From Propionibacteriaceae bacterium P6A17 (lineage in GTDB: Bacteria > Actinomycetota > Actinomycetes > Propionibacteriales > Propionibacteriaceae), in NCBI GenBank assembly GCA_000619965.1, contig JHVD01000001.1, positions 62,001-126,000 of the forward strand: a stretch of 64,000 nucleotides of DNA, read 5' to 3'. The notes under the pieces are model-generated. The model worked only from the letters and a program-made list of their open reading frames with translations, had not been told where the DNA came from and did not search any database. The translations under genes and the position numbers were made by a program. This document shows, piece by piece, positions 19,292 to 30,889 of this stretch. Numbering within the stretch: the stretch's first letter is position 1; every line of letters begins with the position of its first letter.

Positions 19292-20327
19292 TGTCCGCCG
19301 AAGACCTTCACCGTCGTGCCTTCGGCCACGCCCTCGACGACGGCCAGCCCGTTGGCGATCTGGCGCACCGTGACCTCCTGTTCGCGCGTTCCGGCGCCTT
19401 CCACGACGGTGACGCTGCTGGTCCCATCGGGTGCGGTCTTGAGCGCGGAAACCGGGACGACCGGGCCGCTGGCCGGGGGCACGACGAGGACGTTCGTCAG
19501 CAGCGTCATCTTCTCCGTGACGGGAGCCGATCGCAGGCATCGGCGCACGGCAGGCCCCCGTCCGGCGCGGTGACCGGGGCCACGAGGACATCGTCACGCT
19601 TCGTCGGCTCGCCCGTGACGCCCGGCCAAGTCAAGTCACCGGACTGGATGCGTACCTCGGTACCGGGCGTGACGAGCTCTGCCTGCGTGCCCGTGAGGGT
19701 CATCTCGAAGCTCGGCTGCCCAGTGTAGGCCTTGAGGAGGACCTCGCCGCCCGCCAGGCTGGCGCCTGGCCAGAGGCGTTCGCGGTCGATGACGACGGAC
19801 GCGGGCTAGGCAGGGAACGCGATGGCCTCGCCGAGCTCAAGCTGGCCGGTCACGGGATAGCCACTGCGCTTCTGCCAGGCCCTGACGGCGCGGGTCGTCG
19901 CGTTCGTCCAGTGGCCGGTGGCTTCCAATTCGAATTCCAGCGCGACGAGCGACTGCTGCACCTGACGAACGTCGGTGCCCTTGGCGTCGGGGCCGAGTGC
20001 CCGGTGGAACGGGACGCTGCCCTGCAGCGCGACGACCGGGCGCCCGCCCACACGGTAGAGCGCCTTGCCGAGCTCGGCCTTCCCCTGTGCCGGTACGTCC
20101 GTGACGATGCCGGCAAGCGCATTGACCGCCACGGGGCGGGTCTGGCGCTGCACCGTCGTCGTGAGGGTCAACGTACGCTCCACCGTCTGCATGCCCACCT
20201 TGACGGTCATCGATTGCTCGGGTACCGGCGTCACCGGGTCCGGTGGGCGCAATGTGACGCGACCGGCCACGAACGCGAGGCCGGCCACCGCGACGACGAG
20301 GACGGCCGTGAGGAACTTGCGCACCAT
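19288..20327 (-). pseudogene. Broken ABC/efflux periplasmic adaptor (HlyD-like) with peptidoglycan-binding domain
   Basis: The first open part (20327-19806) has a membrane anchor (FLTAVLVVAVAGLAFVAG), a short adaptor arm and a peptidoglycan-binding helical domain (GTDVRQVQQSLVALEF, then TRAVRAWQKRSGYPVTG). An in-frame TAG at 19806-19808 interrupts it. The same frame resumes with adaptor-like sequence (ASVVIDRERLWPGASL onward) to a second stop near 19506. The C-terminus (TNVLVVPPASGPVVPVSAL to the final stop at 19288) lies in another frame. One missing base near 19520 would restore DRLP-VTEKM. One nonsense and one frameshift lesion together indicate true decay, though sequencing error is not excluded. 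Confidence 0.75.
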
Positions 20328-20331
20328 CGCG

Positions 20332-21084
20332 TCAGCCGCCGTACAGGGCCTTGTCCGGCGGGAGGCCGGGGCATTCGCGGGCGATGCGGCTCACCTCTTC
20401 GCGCGGCAGCGTCGCGAGGGCATCGTTGGGCCACCACCGCTTGGTCTTGCCGTCGAAGAAGGTGCTGACGTAGACCTCCCTGGAGGGTGCCCCATCGGTG
20501 GAGATCGGGTGGCCGTGGGCCGCCATGCAGGGGATGAAGTACTCCATCCAGTAGTCGTAGACGACGGCGAGCTGGTCCTCGTTCCAGTCCGTGACGAGCC
20601 GTGGGTCAGGAGTGTACTTCGCATCGCAGACATACGCCGCCAGATCCAAGGCCTCCTCCTGCTCCGCAGGGACCCCGTCGACGAATTCCGTCCCTCCGTC
20701 CGGGCCGGCCACCGCCTTGAATCCGGCCTCGGTGAGACACCTCGCGCGAGTCTCCGCATAGTCGGCGGTGCCCTTCGTCCAACGGACGAGGTCCACCTTG
20801 GGCGCAGTGGTGCCCTCCGGGACCCGCAGGGAGAGGAACTCGTCACGCGCGCGGGTGAGCTCCTCGTCGCTCAGGCTGGGCAACTGCACCTTGACCTTGG
20901 GCTCCCAAGCGTCGGGATCCCACTGTGCCGATCCTGAGGCTGAACTCGTCGCGCCCGCCTGGCTGGCGCCCGGGGCGCCAGCGGGGGACTGGGCACTGTT
21001 GGCGACCGGATCCGCCTGCCCCGCGCAAGCCCCGAGTGCGAGGGCCCCGAGCAAGGCCAGTGCGTGACGGCTGACGTGATGCAC
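20332..21084 (-). CDS. Predicted secreted lipoprotein of the peptide/ABC operon
   Basis: 250 residues. The signal peptide ends in lipobox LGAC with lipidated Cys20. An Ala/Ser/Gly/Gln-rich linker follows (about 21-52), then a globular domain with KVQLPSLSDEE, ARCLTEAGF and YWMEYFIPCMAAHGHP, the last probably forming a disulfide or metal site. I associate such lipoproteins, with a FVPC-x-AHG-like core, with MacB-type operons of actinobacteria, but the function is unknown. GTG 21084 directly follows the peptide gene's TAG, with AGGAGGAG just upstream. The adaptor pseudogene begins 4 bases after its stop. Confidence 0.75.
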   Translation of the reverse strand: MHHVSRHALALLGALALGACAGQADPVANSAQSPAGAPGASQAGATSSASGSAQWDPDAWEPKVKVQLPSLSDEELTRARDEFLSLRVPEGTTAPKVDLVRWTKGTADYAETRARCLTEAGFKAVAGPDGGTEFVDGVPAEQEEALDLAAYVCDAKYTPDPRLVTDWNEDQLAVVYDYWMEYFIPCMAAHGHPISTDGAPSREVYVSTFFDGKTKRWWPNDALATLPREEVSRIARECPGLPPDKALYGG

Positions 21085-21195
21085 CTACACTCCTCCTGCG
21101 TTGCAGTCCGTGTGGCCGTTGTGTGTGCTCGCGTTGGCCAAGAGCGGGGTCCCGGCCATGACCAGTGCAACCATCCCGATGCCCAGTTTTCGCAT
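21085..21195 (-). CDS. 36-residue secreted peptide heading the lipoprotein/ABC operon
   Basis: ATG 21195 is preceded by AAGGGAGA at a good distance. Residues 1-22 form a standard Sec signal (MRK, hydrophobic core GIGMVALVMAGTPLL, then ANA, a signal peptidase I site). The predicted mature product is only 14 residues, STHNGHTDCNAGGV. With Ser-Thr-His at its N-terminus it matches an ATCUN-type Cu/Ni-binding pattern, and a second His and a Cys follow. Its TAG abuts the lipoprotein GTG, so the two are co-translated. A strong promoter lies upstream. It may be a signalling or bacteriocin-like peptide, a metal-binding peptide, or a leader ORF; function is unproven. Confidence 0.6.
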   Translation of the reverse strand: MRKLGIGMVALVMAGTPLLANASTHNGHTDCNAGGV

Positions 21196-21539
21196 GGCGT
21201 TCTCCCTTGAACCACTGGGGCCATCCGTAGTGCGCCCCTCCCCCGTGAGAGAGGACGCTAGCTGAGGGGGGAGTCGCGTCAAGCGTTTGCCATGCGGGGA
21301 GTCGGATCATGTTGGCCAGCCTTCGCCCGACGGTGACGTCGCAGGAACACCCCGGTGGACGAACTGTGAACTCGGTCGGGCACCAAGGGCCCCTGCAGGC
21401 GGATCGCCGACCGGAAACGCGCACCCCATGGGTGGCTCGGCGAAAAGGCGCCCCCGCCCATCCGTAACGGCGGGTGCTGGGTAGTGTGGAGCACGCAAGG
21501 GCAGAGGAGCCCATGGCGAGATAAAGGAGTCTTGACCAC
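21196..21539. other. Divergent intergenic region between the peptide operon and ppdK
   Basis: This 344-bp gap holds the peptide-operon promoter on its left side and the ppdK upstream region on its right. On the right, TAGTGT (21482-21487) is a possible -10 box for ppdK, without a clear -35. A three-codon open frame ATG-GCG-AGA-TAA (21513-21524) ends inside the AAAGGAG ribosome site of ppdK. I see no other gene; open frames here lack homology and ribosome sites. Confidence 0.5.
21255..21282 (-). promoter_or_regulatory. Promoter of the secreted-peptide/ABC operon
   Basis: On the minus strand TTGACG (21282-21277), a 16-base spacer and TAGCGT (21260-21255). A G/C-rich inverted repeat, CTCCCCC with GGGGGAG, flanks the -10 box and could be an operator. 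Predicted leader is about 50 bases. Confidence 0.6.
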
Positions 21540-24182
<2,643 letters not shown>

Positions 24183-24203
24183 TCGGCACTCCTGCCACCG
24201 CAT

Positions 24204-24244
24204 GCGACGGGGCGGGCCGCACTTCGGTGTGGCCCGCCCGTCGC
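24204..24244. terminator. Terminator between ppdK and the convergent P-type ATPase
   Basis: A stem of about 18 bp (24204-24222 with 24227-24244, one bulged G) closed by a TTCG tetraloop. It lies 22 bases after the ppdK stop and 54 bases beyond the stop of the opposing ATPase, so it may serve both. Confidence 0.8.
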
Positions 24245-24297
24245 GTCGGGAGCTGCGCAGCATCTACCACTGGTGGATTCCTGCGCCGACGGGGCGC

Positions 24298-26664
24298 CTA
24301 CGCCTCCTTGCGGGGCAGGACGTGCGACTCCTCGCCGAGGATCCTCGCACGGACCCACCACATGACCTCGACGGCGGCCATGCCGAGGCCGCCGACCGCG
24401 TAGCCGAGCAGCATCGTGTGGGGATTCGACGTGTCGAGGTCCAGGAACCCCTGGCTGGCCGGCAGGTGGATCAGCAGCCCGTAGAACGCGTAGGCGAAGG
24501 CGATGAGCCCCACGCGCCACAACCGGTAGGGGCGCGCGACGACGGACAGCACCCACGTCGCCGCCATGATCATCGCCATCAGCGCCGCCGTGGTGGCCTC
24601 CACCTGCACCGACGGCGACACCTCGCCCCGGCCGCGGACCAGCATGTAGGTGACGATCGTCGTCGCCGCGACGATCAGCCCCGCCGGCACCGCGAGCGAC
24701 ATCGTCCGACGGACGAAGCCCGGCTTGGCCAGGGACTTGTTGGGCGCCAGCGACAGCAGGAACGCCGGAATGCCGATGGTGAACCACCCGACGACGGTCA
24801 CGTGCAGCGGCTTGAAGGGGAATGGCACCGTCAGCACGCCGAACACGAGCGCGAGGGCCACGGAGTAGATCGTCTTCGTGAGGAACAGCTTCGCGACGCG
24901 CTCGATGTTGCCGATCACCCGTCGGCCCTCCGCCACGACGTGCGGGAGCTGCGCGAATTCGTCGTCGAGCAGCACGAGTTGGGCGACACCGCGCGTGGCG
25001 CTCGCTCCCGAGCCCATGGCCACGCCAAGATCGGCGTCCTTCAGCGCGAGCACGTCGTTGACTCCATCGCCGGTCATGGCCACCTGATGCCCGTTGCGCT
25101 GCAGGGCGCGGACCATCTGCCGTTTCTGCTCGGGCGTCACACGTCCGAACACCCCGCACTCCTCGACGCGCCGGTCGAAGTCGTGGTCGACGATCGGCAA
25201 CGTGCGGGCATCCACCACTTCGCCCAGGTCGACCCCTAGTGAGCGGGTGACGGCGCCGACGGATGCCGCGTTGTCCCCGGAAATGACCTTGAGTCGCACG
25301 TCCTGGTCCTGGAAGAACTGCAGCGTGCTCGCCGCATCCGGCCGCACCAGCTGGTCCAGGACGAGCAGCGCGAGCGCGGCGACGGGCCCTGGGGCGGCGT
25401 CGTCGTCGACGCGCGTGCTGGCGCGGCCCAGCAGCAGCGCGCGACGCCCCGACGCGCCGAACCGTTCGGCGCGCTCAGCGACTTCGCCGTCGGCCAACAC
25501 CTCCGGAGCACCGAGCACGATGTGTTCATCGTGAAATGAGATCCCGGACCACTTCTTCGACGAGCGGAAGGGCGCCCGCGCCGTCACCAGGCGCGGAGAC
25601 GAGGCGGCGGGGATGGTGTCGGCGATGGCCTGCATCGACGCGTTGGGAGCATCGTCGGCAGCCACCAGCTCGCCGAGCAGCGCGCGCACCGTCGCCTCGT
25701 CGGCGCCCAACGGGATGATCTCGCCCAAGGTCATCGCGTTCTGCGTGAGGGTGCCGGTCTTGTCGGCGCACACGACGTCGACGCGCGCCAGCCCTTCGAT
25801 CGCAGGAAGCTCCTGCACGAGCACGTTGCGCTTGCCCAAGCGGATCACGCCCAGCGCGAACGCCATCGCAGTGAGCAGCACGAGCCCCTCGGGCACCATC
25901 GGCACCAGCGACGCGGTCATGCCGAGCACGGCGTCGCGCCAGTGGGTGCCGGGGTGCGAGAACTGGACGACGATCGACAGCAAGCCCACCGGCACGAGGA
26001 TCCAGGTGACGTAGCGCAGGATCTGGTCGATGCCCTGGCGAAGCTCGGAACGCACCAGCGTGAAGCGTGCCGCTTGGGCCGTGATCTGCGCCGCGTAGGC
26101 CTCGGCGCCCACCTTCGTGGCGCGGTAGCAGCCGGTGCCCGCGACGACGAACGCCCCGGAGAACACGGCATCGCCGGGCATCTTGGCCAGCGGGTCCGCC
26201 TCCCCGGTCAGGAGCGACTCGTCCACCTCGAGCCCGCGCGCGGACGCCACCTGGCCGTCGACGACGATCTGCTCGCCCGGGGCCACGGCGATGAGGTCGT
26301 CGATCACCACCTCGTCGCGCAGGATCTGGTGCCGCTGGCCGTCGCGGATGACCGTCGGCCGGGCCTCGCCGACGACGGCCAGTCGGTCGAGCGTGCGCTT
26401 GGCGCGGAGCTCCTGGACGATGCCGATGACCGAGTTGAACACGATGAGGAGCGCGAACAGCCCCTGCTCGAGCCGGCCAGTGAGCAGGACGCAGCACCAC
26501 AGGGCGAACAGGATCAGGTTGACGCGCGTGAGGATGTTGGCGCGCAGGATGCCGGCCACGCTGCGGCCCGAGCGCGACGGCAGCGTGTTGACCTGCCCCG
26601 CCTGGACTCGTTCCGCGACTTCCGCCGCGCTGAGTCCGCGCAGCTCGGCCGCGTCAGAAGGCAC
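24298..26664 (-). CDS. Cation-transporting P-type ATPase (CtpE-like)
   Basis: 788 residues. The phosphorylation site is D301 in DKTGTLT. The actuator loop shows DESLLTGEADP, the nucleotide and hinge region MTGDGVNDVLALKDADLGVAMG, and the M4 ion-binding helix MVPEGLVLLTA. About ten membrane helices are expected (two before, two around and six after the catalytic loops). There are no N-terminal heavy-metal-binding domains or CPx motif, so a Ca2+/Mg2+-like or unknown cation is more likely than copper; mycobacterial CtpE is linked to calcium uptake. GTG 26664 overlaps the prenyl synthase stop by 11 bp, implying one transcript. Confidence 0.9.
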   Translation of the reverse strand: MPSDAAELRGLSAAEVAERVQAGQVNTLPSRSGRSVAGILRANILTRVNLILFALWCCVLLTGRLEQGLFALLIVFNSVIGIVQELRAKRTLDRLAVVGEARPTVIRDGQRHQILRDEVVIDDLIAVAPGEQIVVDGQVASARGLEVDESLLTGEADPLAKMPGDAVFSGAFVVAGTGCYRATKVGAEAYAAQITAQAARFTLVRSELRQGIDQILRYVTWILVPVGLLSIVVQFSHPGTHWRDAVLGMTASLVPMVPEGLVLLTAMAFALGVIRLGKRNVLVQELPAIEGLARVDVVCADKTGTLTQNAMTLGEIIPLGADEATVRALLGELVAADDAPNASMQAIADTIPAASSPRLVTARAPFRSSKKWSGISFHDEHIVLGAPEVLADGEVAERAERFGASGRRALLLGRASTRVDDDAAPGPVAALALLVLDQLVRPDAASTLQFFQDQDVRLKVISGDNAASVGAVTRSLGVDLGEVVDARTLPIVDHDFDRRVEECGVFGRVTPEQKRQMVRALQRNGHQVAMTGDGVNDVLALKDADLGVAMGSGASATRGVAQLVLLDDEFAQLPHVVAEGRRVIGNIERVAKLFLTKTIYSVALALVFGVLTVPFPFKPLHVTVVGWFTIGIPAFLLSLAPNKSLAKPGFVRRTMSLAVPAGLIVAATTIVTYMLVRGRGEVSPSVQVEATTAALMAMIMAATWVLSVVARPYRLWRVGLIAFAYAFYGLLIHLPASQGFLDLDTSNPHTMLLGYAVGGLGMAAVEVMWWVRARILGEESHVLPRKEA

Positions 26665-27736
26665 GGCGCACGCTCAACGTGGCCAGTCGCTCCAGTGCGC
26701 GCCGCCCGTCGAGATCCAGGTCACAGCTGGCCAGGGCCTCCGCGCCTTGCTGGAAGTGCGACTCGATCAACGCCTCCACGTGCTCGCGTGCACCCGTGGC
26801 CTCGATCACCGACGCCGCCTCCGCGACGGCCGTGTCGCTGGCGTCCTTGCGTCCCAGCACCGCCCTCAGCGGCCGAGCCTGCTCCGGAGTTGCCCGCTGC
26901 AGCGCCGTGAGCACCAGCACGGTCGCCTTGTCCTCACGCAGATCGCCGCCGGTGGGTTTGCCCGTGACGTCCTCGTCGCCCCAGACGCCGAGCACGTCGT
27001 CGCGCAACTGGAAGGCGTGACCGATGTGCGATCCGAAGCGGCCGAGCGCGTCGAGCTGGTCGGGCGACGCGCCGCCCAGCCGGGCACCGATCAACGCTGG
27101 CCGACGCATCGAGTAGCTGGCCGACTTGTACTCCAACACCTTGTAGGCCACATCGAGCGACTCGCGCTCGTCGGTGACGCCATAGGCGGCCGAGACGTCG
27201 AGGAACTGGCCCGCCGTGACCTCCGCACGCATCCGGGCCACCTCCCCGCGCGCCTCCTGCAGCCTGGCCGCGCCGGCGTCGTCGAACATCTCCACGCTCC
27301 ACATCAGCAGCATGTCGCCCAGGAGGATCGAGGCAGCCGTCCCGAAATCGTGGATGCTGCCGCGGCCGTCGCGCTCGACGTGGAGCACCTCGTACTGCTT
27401 GTGCGCGGCTGGCATGCCGCGACGGGTGTCGGCGGAGTCGATCAGGTCGTCGTGGACGAGCGCGGACGCGTGCATGACATCGAGCGACGCGGCGACGCGC
27501 AGCACGGCCGGGTCCTCGTCGGGGGCGCCACCCACCGCGGCGTGCGCCCAATAGCAAAACGCTGGACGCAGCCGCTTGCCCCCGTCGGCGTAGGCGCGGG
27601 CGACCTCCAGCAGCGCGCTCGTGCCCACCGCCTCCATGAGGGGCTCCTGGCGGTCGAGGAACGCGGCGATCTCGGCCCCGACGCGCTCCCGGAACCCGAC
27701 GGACAGGGGATCGGCCGGGCTGAAGTCTCGAAGCAT
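26654..27736 (-). CDS. idsA: Polyprenyl (geranylgeranyl-type) diphosphate synthase
   Basis: 360 residues of the trans-isoprenyl synthase family. Motifs are GGKRLRP (52-58), the first aspartate-rich DDLID (96-100) with the following RRG, and the second aspartate-rich region DDVLGVWGDED with KPTGGDLREDK. It elongates DMAPP/FPP with IPP for quinone, carotenoid or carrier-lipid precursors and releases PPi; chain length cannot be fixed from sequence. ATG 27736 lies 6 bases from TAGGCT, so it is probably leaderless. Divergent from metF. The prenyl synthase/metF pairing also occurs in mycobacteria as I recall. Confidence 0.92.
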   Translation of the reverse strand: MLRDFSPADPLSVGFRERVGAEIAAFLDRQEPLMEAVGTSALLEVARAYADGGKRLRPAFCYWAHAAVGGAPDEDPAVLRVAASLDVMHASALVHDDLIDSADTRRGMPAAHKQYEVLHVERDGRGSIHDFGTAASILLGDMLLMWSVEMFDDAGAARLQEARGEVARMRAEVTAGQFLDVSAAYGVTDERESLDVAYKVLEYKSASYSMRRPALIGARLGGASPDQLDALGRFGSHIGHAFQLRDDVLGVWGDEDVTGKPTGGDLREDKATVLVLTALQRATPEQARPLRAVLGRKDASDTAVAEAASVIEATGAREHVEALIESHFQQGAEALASCDLDLDGRRALERLATLSVRRAF

Positions 27737-27742
27737 GGACCA

Positions 27743-27748
27743 AGCCTA
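27743..27748 (-). promoter_or_regulatory. -10 element for leaderless idsA
   Basis: TAGGCT on the minus strand, 6 bases before ATG 27736. Confidence 0.55.
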
Positions 27749-27771
27749 GTCGGTGGCGCGGCGCGCGTCCC

Positions 27772-27777
27772 TATGCT
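27772..27777 (+). promoter_or_regulatory. -10 element for leaderless metF
   Basis: TATGCT followed by 7 bases and ATG 27785. The divergent idsA -10 box lies only 23 bases away, so the two promoters are back to back. Confidence 0.55.
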
Positions 27778-27784
27778 GACGGGC

Positions 27785-28669
27785 ATGTGCCAGCAGCCCG
27801 CGACGACCGTGGCCGAACTCCTCGCCCGACGTACACGCCCCCTCCGTTCGTTCGAGTTCTTCCCGCCTCGCAACGACGACGAGGTGCCCGCGCTGCTGCG
27901 CACCGTCGAGAGGCTCGCGCCCCTCGGCCCCGACTTCGTGTCGGTCACCTACGGTGCCGACGGTTCCCGCAGGGAGGGCACGATGGCGGCGACGCGGGCC
28001 ATCGCGCGCATCGGCAACCCGATGACCGTCGGGCACCTCACCTGCGTCGACCAGTCCAAGGCCGACGTGGCGCACACCTTGCGCCTGTACCGCGAGGCCG
28101 GCGTGCGCAACATCCTCGCGATCCGCGGCGACATGCCCGGCGGAGGGGCGTGGCGGGCCCATCCCGACGGGCTGCGCAACGCGACGGAGCTCGTCGAGTT
28201 CATCAAGCAGGAGGGAGACTTCTGCGTCGGCGTCGCGGCGTTCACCAGCCCGCATCCGGAGAGCAACGACCCCGACCTCGACGCCCGAATCCTCGTCGAC
28301 AAGGTCGAAGCCGGCGCCGACTACGCCATCACGCAGCTCTTCTTCGACACCGACGACTACTTCACGATGGTGGAGCGCGTGCGCGCCCTCGGCTGCGACG
28401 TGCCGATCATCGCAGGCCTGATGCCGCTGACGGTGATCTCGCAGATCGAGCGTTTCGAGCACCTCTCCGGGCAGCCGCTGCCCGAAGAGTTCGTGCGTCG
28501 GCTGCGCTCCGCGGACCCCGCCGACGTGCGCGCCCTCGGGCTCGCGCACGCCGTCGACATGTGCCGATCCCTCGTCGAAGGGGGCGCCGCCGGGCTGCAG
28601 TTCTTCACCCAGAACCGCTCCAAGGCCACCAGCGAGGTGCTCGCCGAGGTGCTCGGCGTGCACCTGTAG
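27785..28669 (+). CDS. metF: Methylenetetrahydrofolate reductase
   Basis: 294 residues, a TIM-barrel flavoenzyme reducing 5,10-methylene-THF to 5-methyl-THF for methionine synthesis. Conserved features are SFEFFPPRNDDE near the N-terminus (the catalytic Glu region), VTYGADGS, LTCVDQ, NILAIRGDMP (FAD/folate contacts) and QLFFDTDDYF. ATG 27785 is chosen because the -10 box is 7 bases upstream; ATG 27773 overlaps that box and is less likely. No ribosome site is seen. Confidence 0.94.
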   Translation: MCQQPATTVAELLARRTRPLRSFEFFPPRNDDEVPALLRTVERLAPLGPDFVSVTYGADGSRREGTMAATRAIARIGNPMTVGHLTCVDQSKADVAHTLRLYREAGVRNILAIRGDMPGGGAWRAHPDGLRNATELVEFIKQEGDFCVGVAAFTSPHPESNDPDLDARILVDKVEAGADYAITQLFFDTDDYFTMVERVRALGCDVPIIAGLMPLTVISQIERFEHLSGQPLPEEFVRRLRSADPADVRALGLAHAVDMCRSLVEGGAAGLQFFTQNRSKATSEVLAEVLGVHL

Positions 28670-28679
28670 CCCCGGCGGC

Positions 28680-30881
28680 TCAGTCGAGCAGGGCGCGCCA
28701 GCGCTCGGTGTCGACGTCGATCGTCACCAGACGCTGGGTGGCTCGCGTCAGCGCGACGTAGAGCACGCGCTCGGCACCGGGGGCCTCGTCGACGATCTCG
28801 TCGGGGCCCAGGACGACCACCGCGTCGTACTCCAGCCCCTTCGACTGCAGCGCGGTGACGACGAGCAGCCGCTCCTCGAACGCCCCCAGACGCGCATCCG
28901 AGAGGACGAACCGCGTCACCTCGGCCAGCCGGGACGGCGCCACGACGACGCCGATCGTGCCCGTCACCTGACCCGCGAGCCGGAGCAGCTCCTCCCGCAG
29001 GGTGGTCAATGCGTCGTCGGCCGACGACGACACCAGCCGCGGATCGACCCCCGTGGAACGCACTGCCTTCGGCAGCAGCGCGTCGGGATGCACCTTGCGG
29101 ATGACCTGCGCGGCCAGATCGAACACCTCGCTGGGGGAGCGGTAGTTGGTGCTCAGCACGAAGCGCCGCTGCTCACCGCGGCCGATGATCTCCTGCAACG
29201 AGTGCGCAGTCTCCTCCGCGTCCGGATACGACGACTGCGCCGGGTCGCCCACCACCGTCCACGACGCCTGCGGGCCGCGACGCCGCAGCATCCGCCACTG
29301 CATCGGCGTGATGTCCTGCGCCTCGTCGACCAGCAGGTGCGCGTACGTGGTCTGCGGATCGTCGTCGGGATCGTCCACCTTCTGCCGCGAGAGCCGCTCG
29401 CCGATGCTGACCAGCTCCGCCACCTCGGCGTCGAGGAACGCCAGCGGGTCGTCGTCGACGGGCTCCGGCTCCGGGCCCAGGATGCCGACGAGCTCGTCCA
29501 GCAGCGCGATGTCGGCCACCGACCAATCGCGCGGCACCTCGTGGTCGAGGTCGACGCGATCCAGCCACCGGTAGGAGGATGCGATCGCGGCGCGTTCGTC
29601 GACGGCCAGCTCCGGCGCCACCTTCTCCAGCACCTGCTCGGAGGCGAGCCGCGCGAGCACCTTCGGCGCGCTGAGCGTCGGCCACCAGCGGGCCATGAAG
29701 CGCTGCAACTGCGGATGCTCACGGATCAGCTCCGGCACGTTCGCGTCCTCCACGTCCACGTCCGCCGGCAGCTTGCGCTCCAAGGCCTCGACGACGAGCG
29801 CCTGCGCCTGCCGCTGGCCCCGGTTGAAGCGGGTGGTGGCGAGGACCTGGTCGCGGATGCGGTCGAGCTCGGCGCCGCGCAGCGCAAGTACCTCGCCCTT
29901 GACCGTGACGCGCACCTGCGGCTCCTCGTCGTCGAGCGGAAGCCTGACGAGCCGACGCAACACCTTCAGCATCCTGAGCGAGCCCTTCAGCGTCGCCGCC
30001 TGGGCGTCGTCGGCGCGCTCACTGGCCAAGCCGAGGGTGTCCGTCGCGATCGCTCCCACTGACTTCAGCGTCACCGAGTCCTCGCCGAGGCTCGGCAGGA
30101 CGCGCTCGATGTAGTTCATGAACACCGACGACGGGCCCACGACGAGCACACCGCCGCGCTCCAGGCGGGCGCGATTGGTGTAGAGCAGATAGGCCGCCCG
30201 GTGCAGCGCGACGACCGTCTTGCCGGTGCCGGGGCCGCCGGCGATGATCGTCACGCCCCGATAGGGCGCGCGAATGGCCTCGTCCTGCTCCGCCTGGATC
30301 GTGGCGACGATGTCGCGCATCTGCCGTCCGCGCGAGCGCGTCACTGCGGCCATCAACGCACCCTCGCCGAAGATTTGCAGATCGGATTCCGCCTGCGAGT
30401 CCAGCAGGTCGTCCTCGATGCCGAGCACCCGCTCCTCGCGGCAGCGCAGCACGCGTCGGCGAATCACGTGCATCGGATTGATCTGCGTCGCGCGGTAGAA
30501 CGCCTCCGCGGCGGGGGCACGCCAGTCGATGACCAGCGGCTCGTAGTCGTCGTCGCGCACGCCCAGACGCCCGATGTAGCGAATCTCGCCATCGTCGAGG
30601 TCGAGGCGTCCGAAGACCAGGCCTTCATGCTCGGCGTCGAGCACGGCCAGCCTGCGCGCGGCCTGGTAGGCGAATGCGTCGCGTTCGAACAGCGCAGTGC
30701 CATCCTCCTCGCGTACGAAGTCCGCCCTGTCCGAGACGAAGATCTCACGGCCCTGCCGCGCCAGCTCCTTGGCACTGGCGGCGGCGACGTCAAGATTCGC
30801 GTAGACACGGTCGACGTGGGCCTGCTCGATCGCGATCTCCCGTTCGAGTGCTTCCCGCGATATGGTCAATGGAGTCCTCAC
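28680..30881 (-). CDS. HelD/HelR-like RNA polymerase recycling ATPase (UvrD-like helicase fold)
   Basis: 733 residues. A long N-terminal coiled coil (about 1-60) is followed by a small domain (DGEIRYIGRLGV, then EPLVIDWRAPAAEAFY), which is typical of HelD proteins rather than DNA helicases. Then come superfamily 1 motifs: Walker A GGPGTGKT near residue 217, Walker B LLVDEAQD near 517, NYRSPSEVF, and the C-terminal VTALQSKGLEYDAVVV and VALTRAT. HelD removes stalled RNA polymerase from DNA; the HelR branch can protect polymerase from rifamycins. GTG 30881 has a TAGACT -10 box 20 bases upstream. Confidence 0.85.
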   Translation of the reverse strand: MRTPLTISREALEREIAIEQAHVDRVYANLDVAAASAKELARQGREIFVSDRADFVREEDGTALFERDAFAYQAARRLAVLDAEHEGLVFGRLDLDDGEIRYIGRLGVRDDDYEPLVIDWRAPAAEAFYRATQINPMHVIRRRVLRCREERVLGIEDDLLDSQAESDLQIFGEGALMAAVTRSRGRQMRDIVATIQAEQDEAIRAPYRGVTIIAGGPGTGKTVVALHRAAYLLYTNRARLERGGVLVVGPSSVFMNYIERVLPSLGEDSVTLKSVGAIATDTLGLASERADDAQAATLKGSLRMLKVLRRLVRLPLDDEEPQVRVTVKGEVLALRGAELDRIRDQVLATTRFNRGQRQAQALVVEALERKLPADVDVEDANVPELIREHPQLQRFMARWWPTLSAPKVLARLASEQVLEKVAPELAVDERAAIASSYRWLDRVDLDHEVPRDWSVADIALLDELVGILGPEPEPVDDDPLAFLDAEVAELVSIGERLSRQKVDDPDDDPQTTYAHLLVDEAQDITPMQWRMLRRRGPQASWTVVGDPAQSSYPDAEETAHSLQEIIGRGEQRRFVLSTNYRSPSEVFDLAAQVIRKVHPDALLPKAVRSTGVDPRLVSSSADDALTTLREELLRLAGQVTGTIGVVVAPSRLAEVTRFVLSDARLGAFEERLLVVTALQSKGLEYDAVVVLGPDEIVDEAPGAERVLYVALTRATQRLVTIDVDTERWRALLD

Positions 30882-30889
30882 TGGATGTC

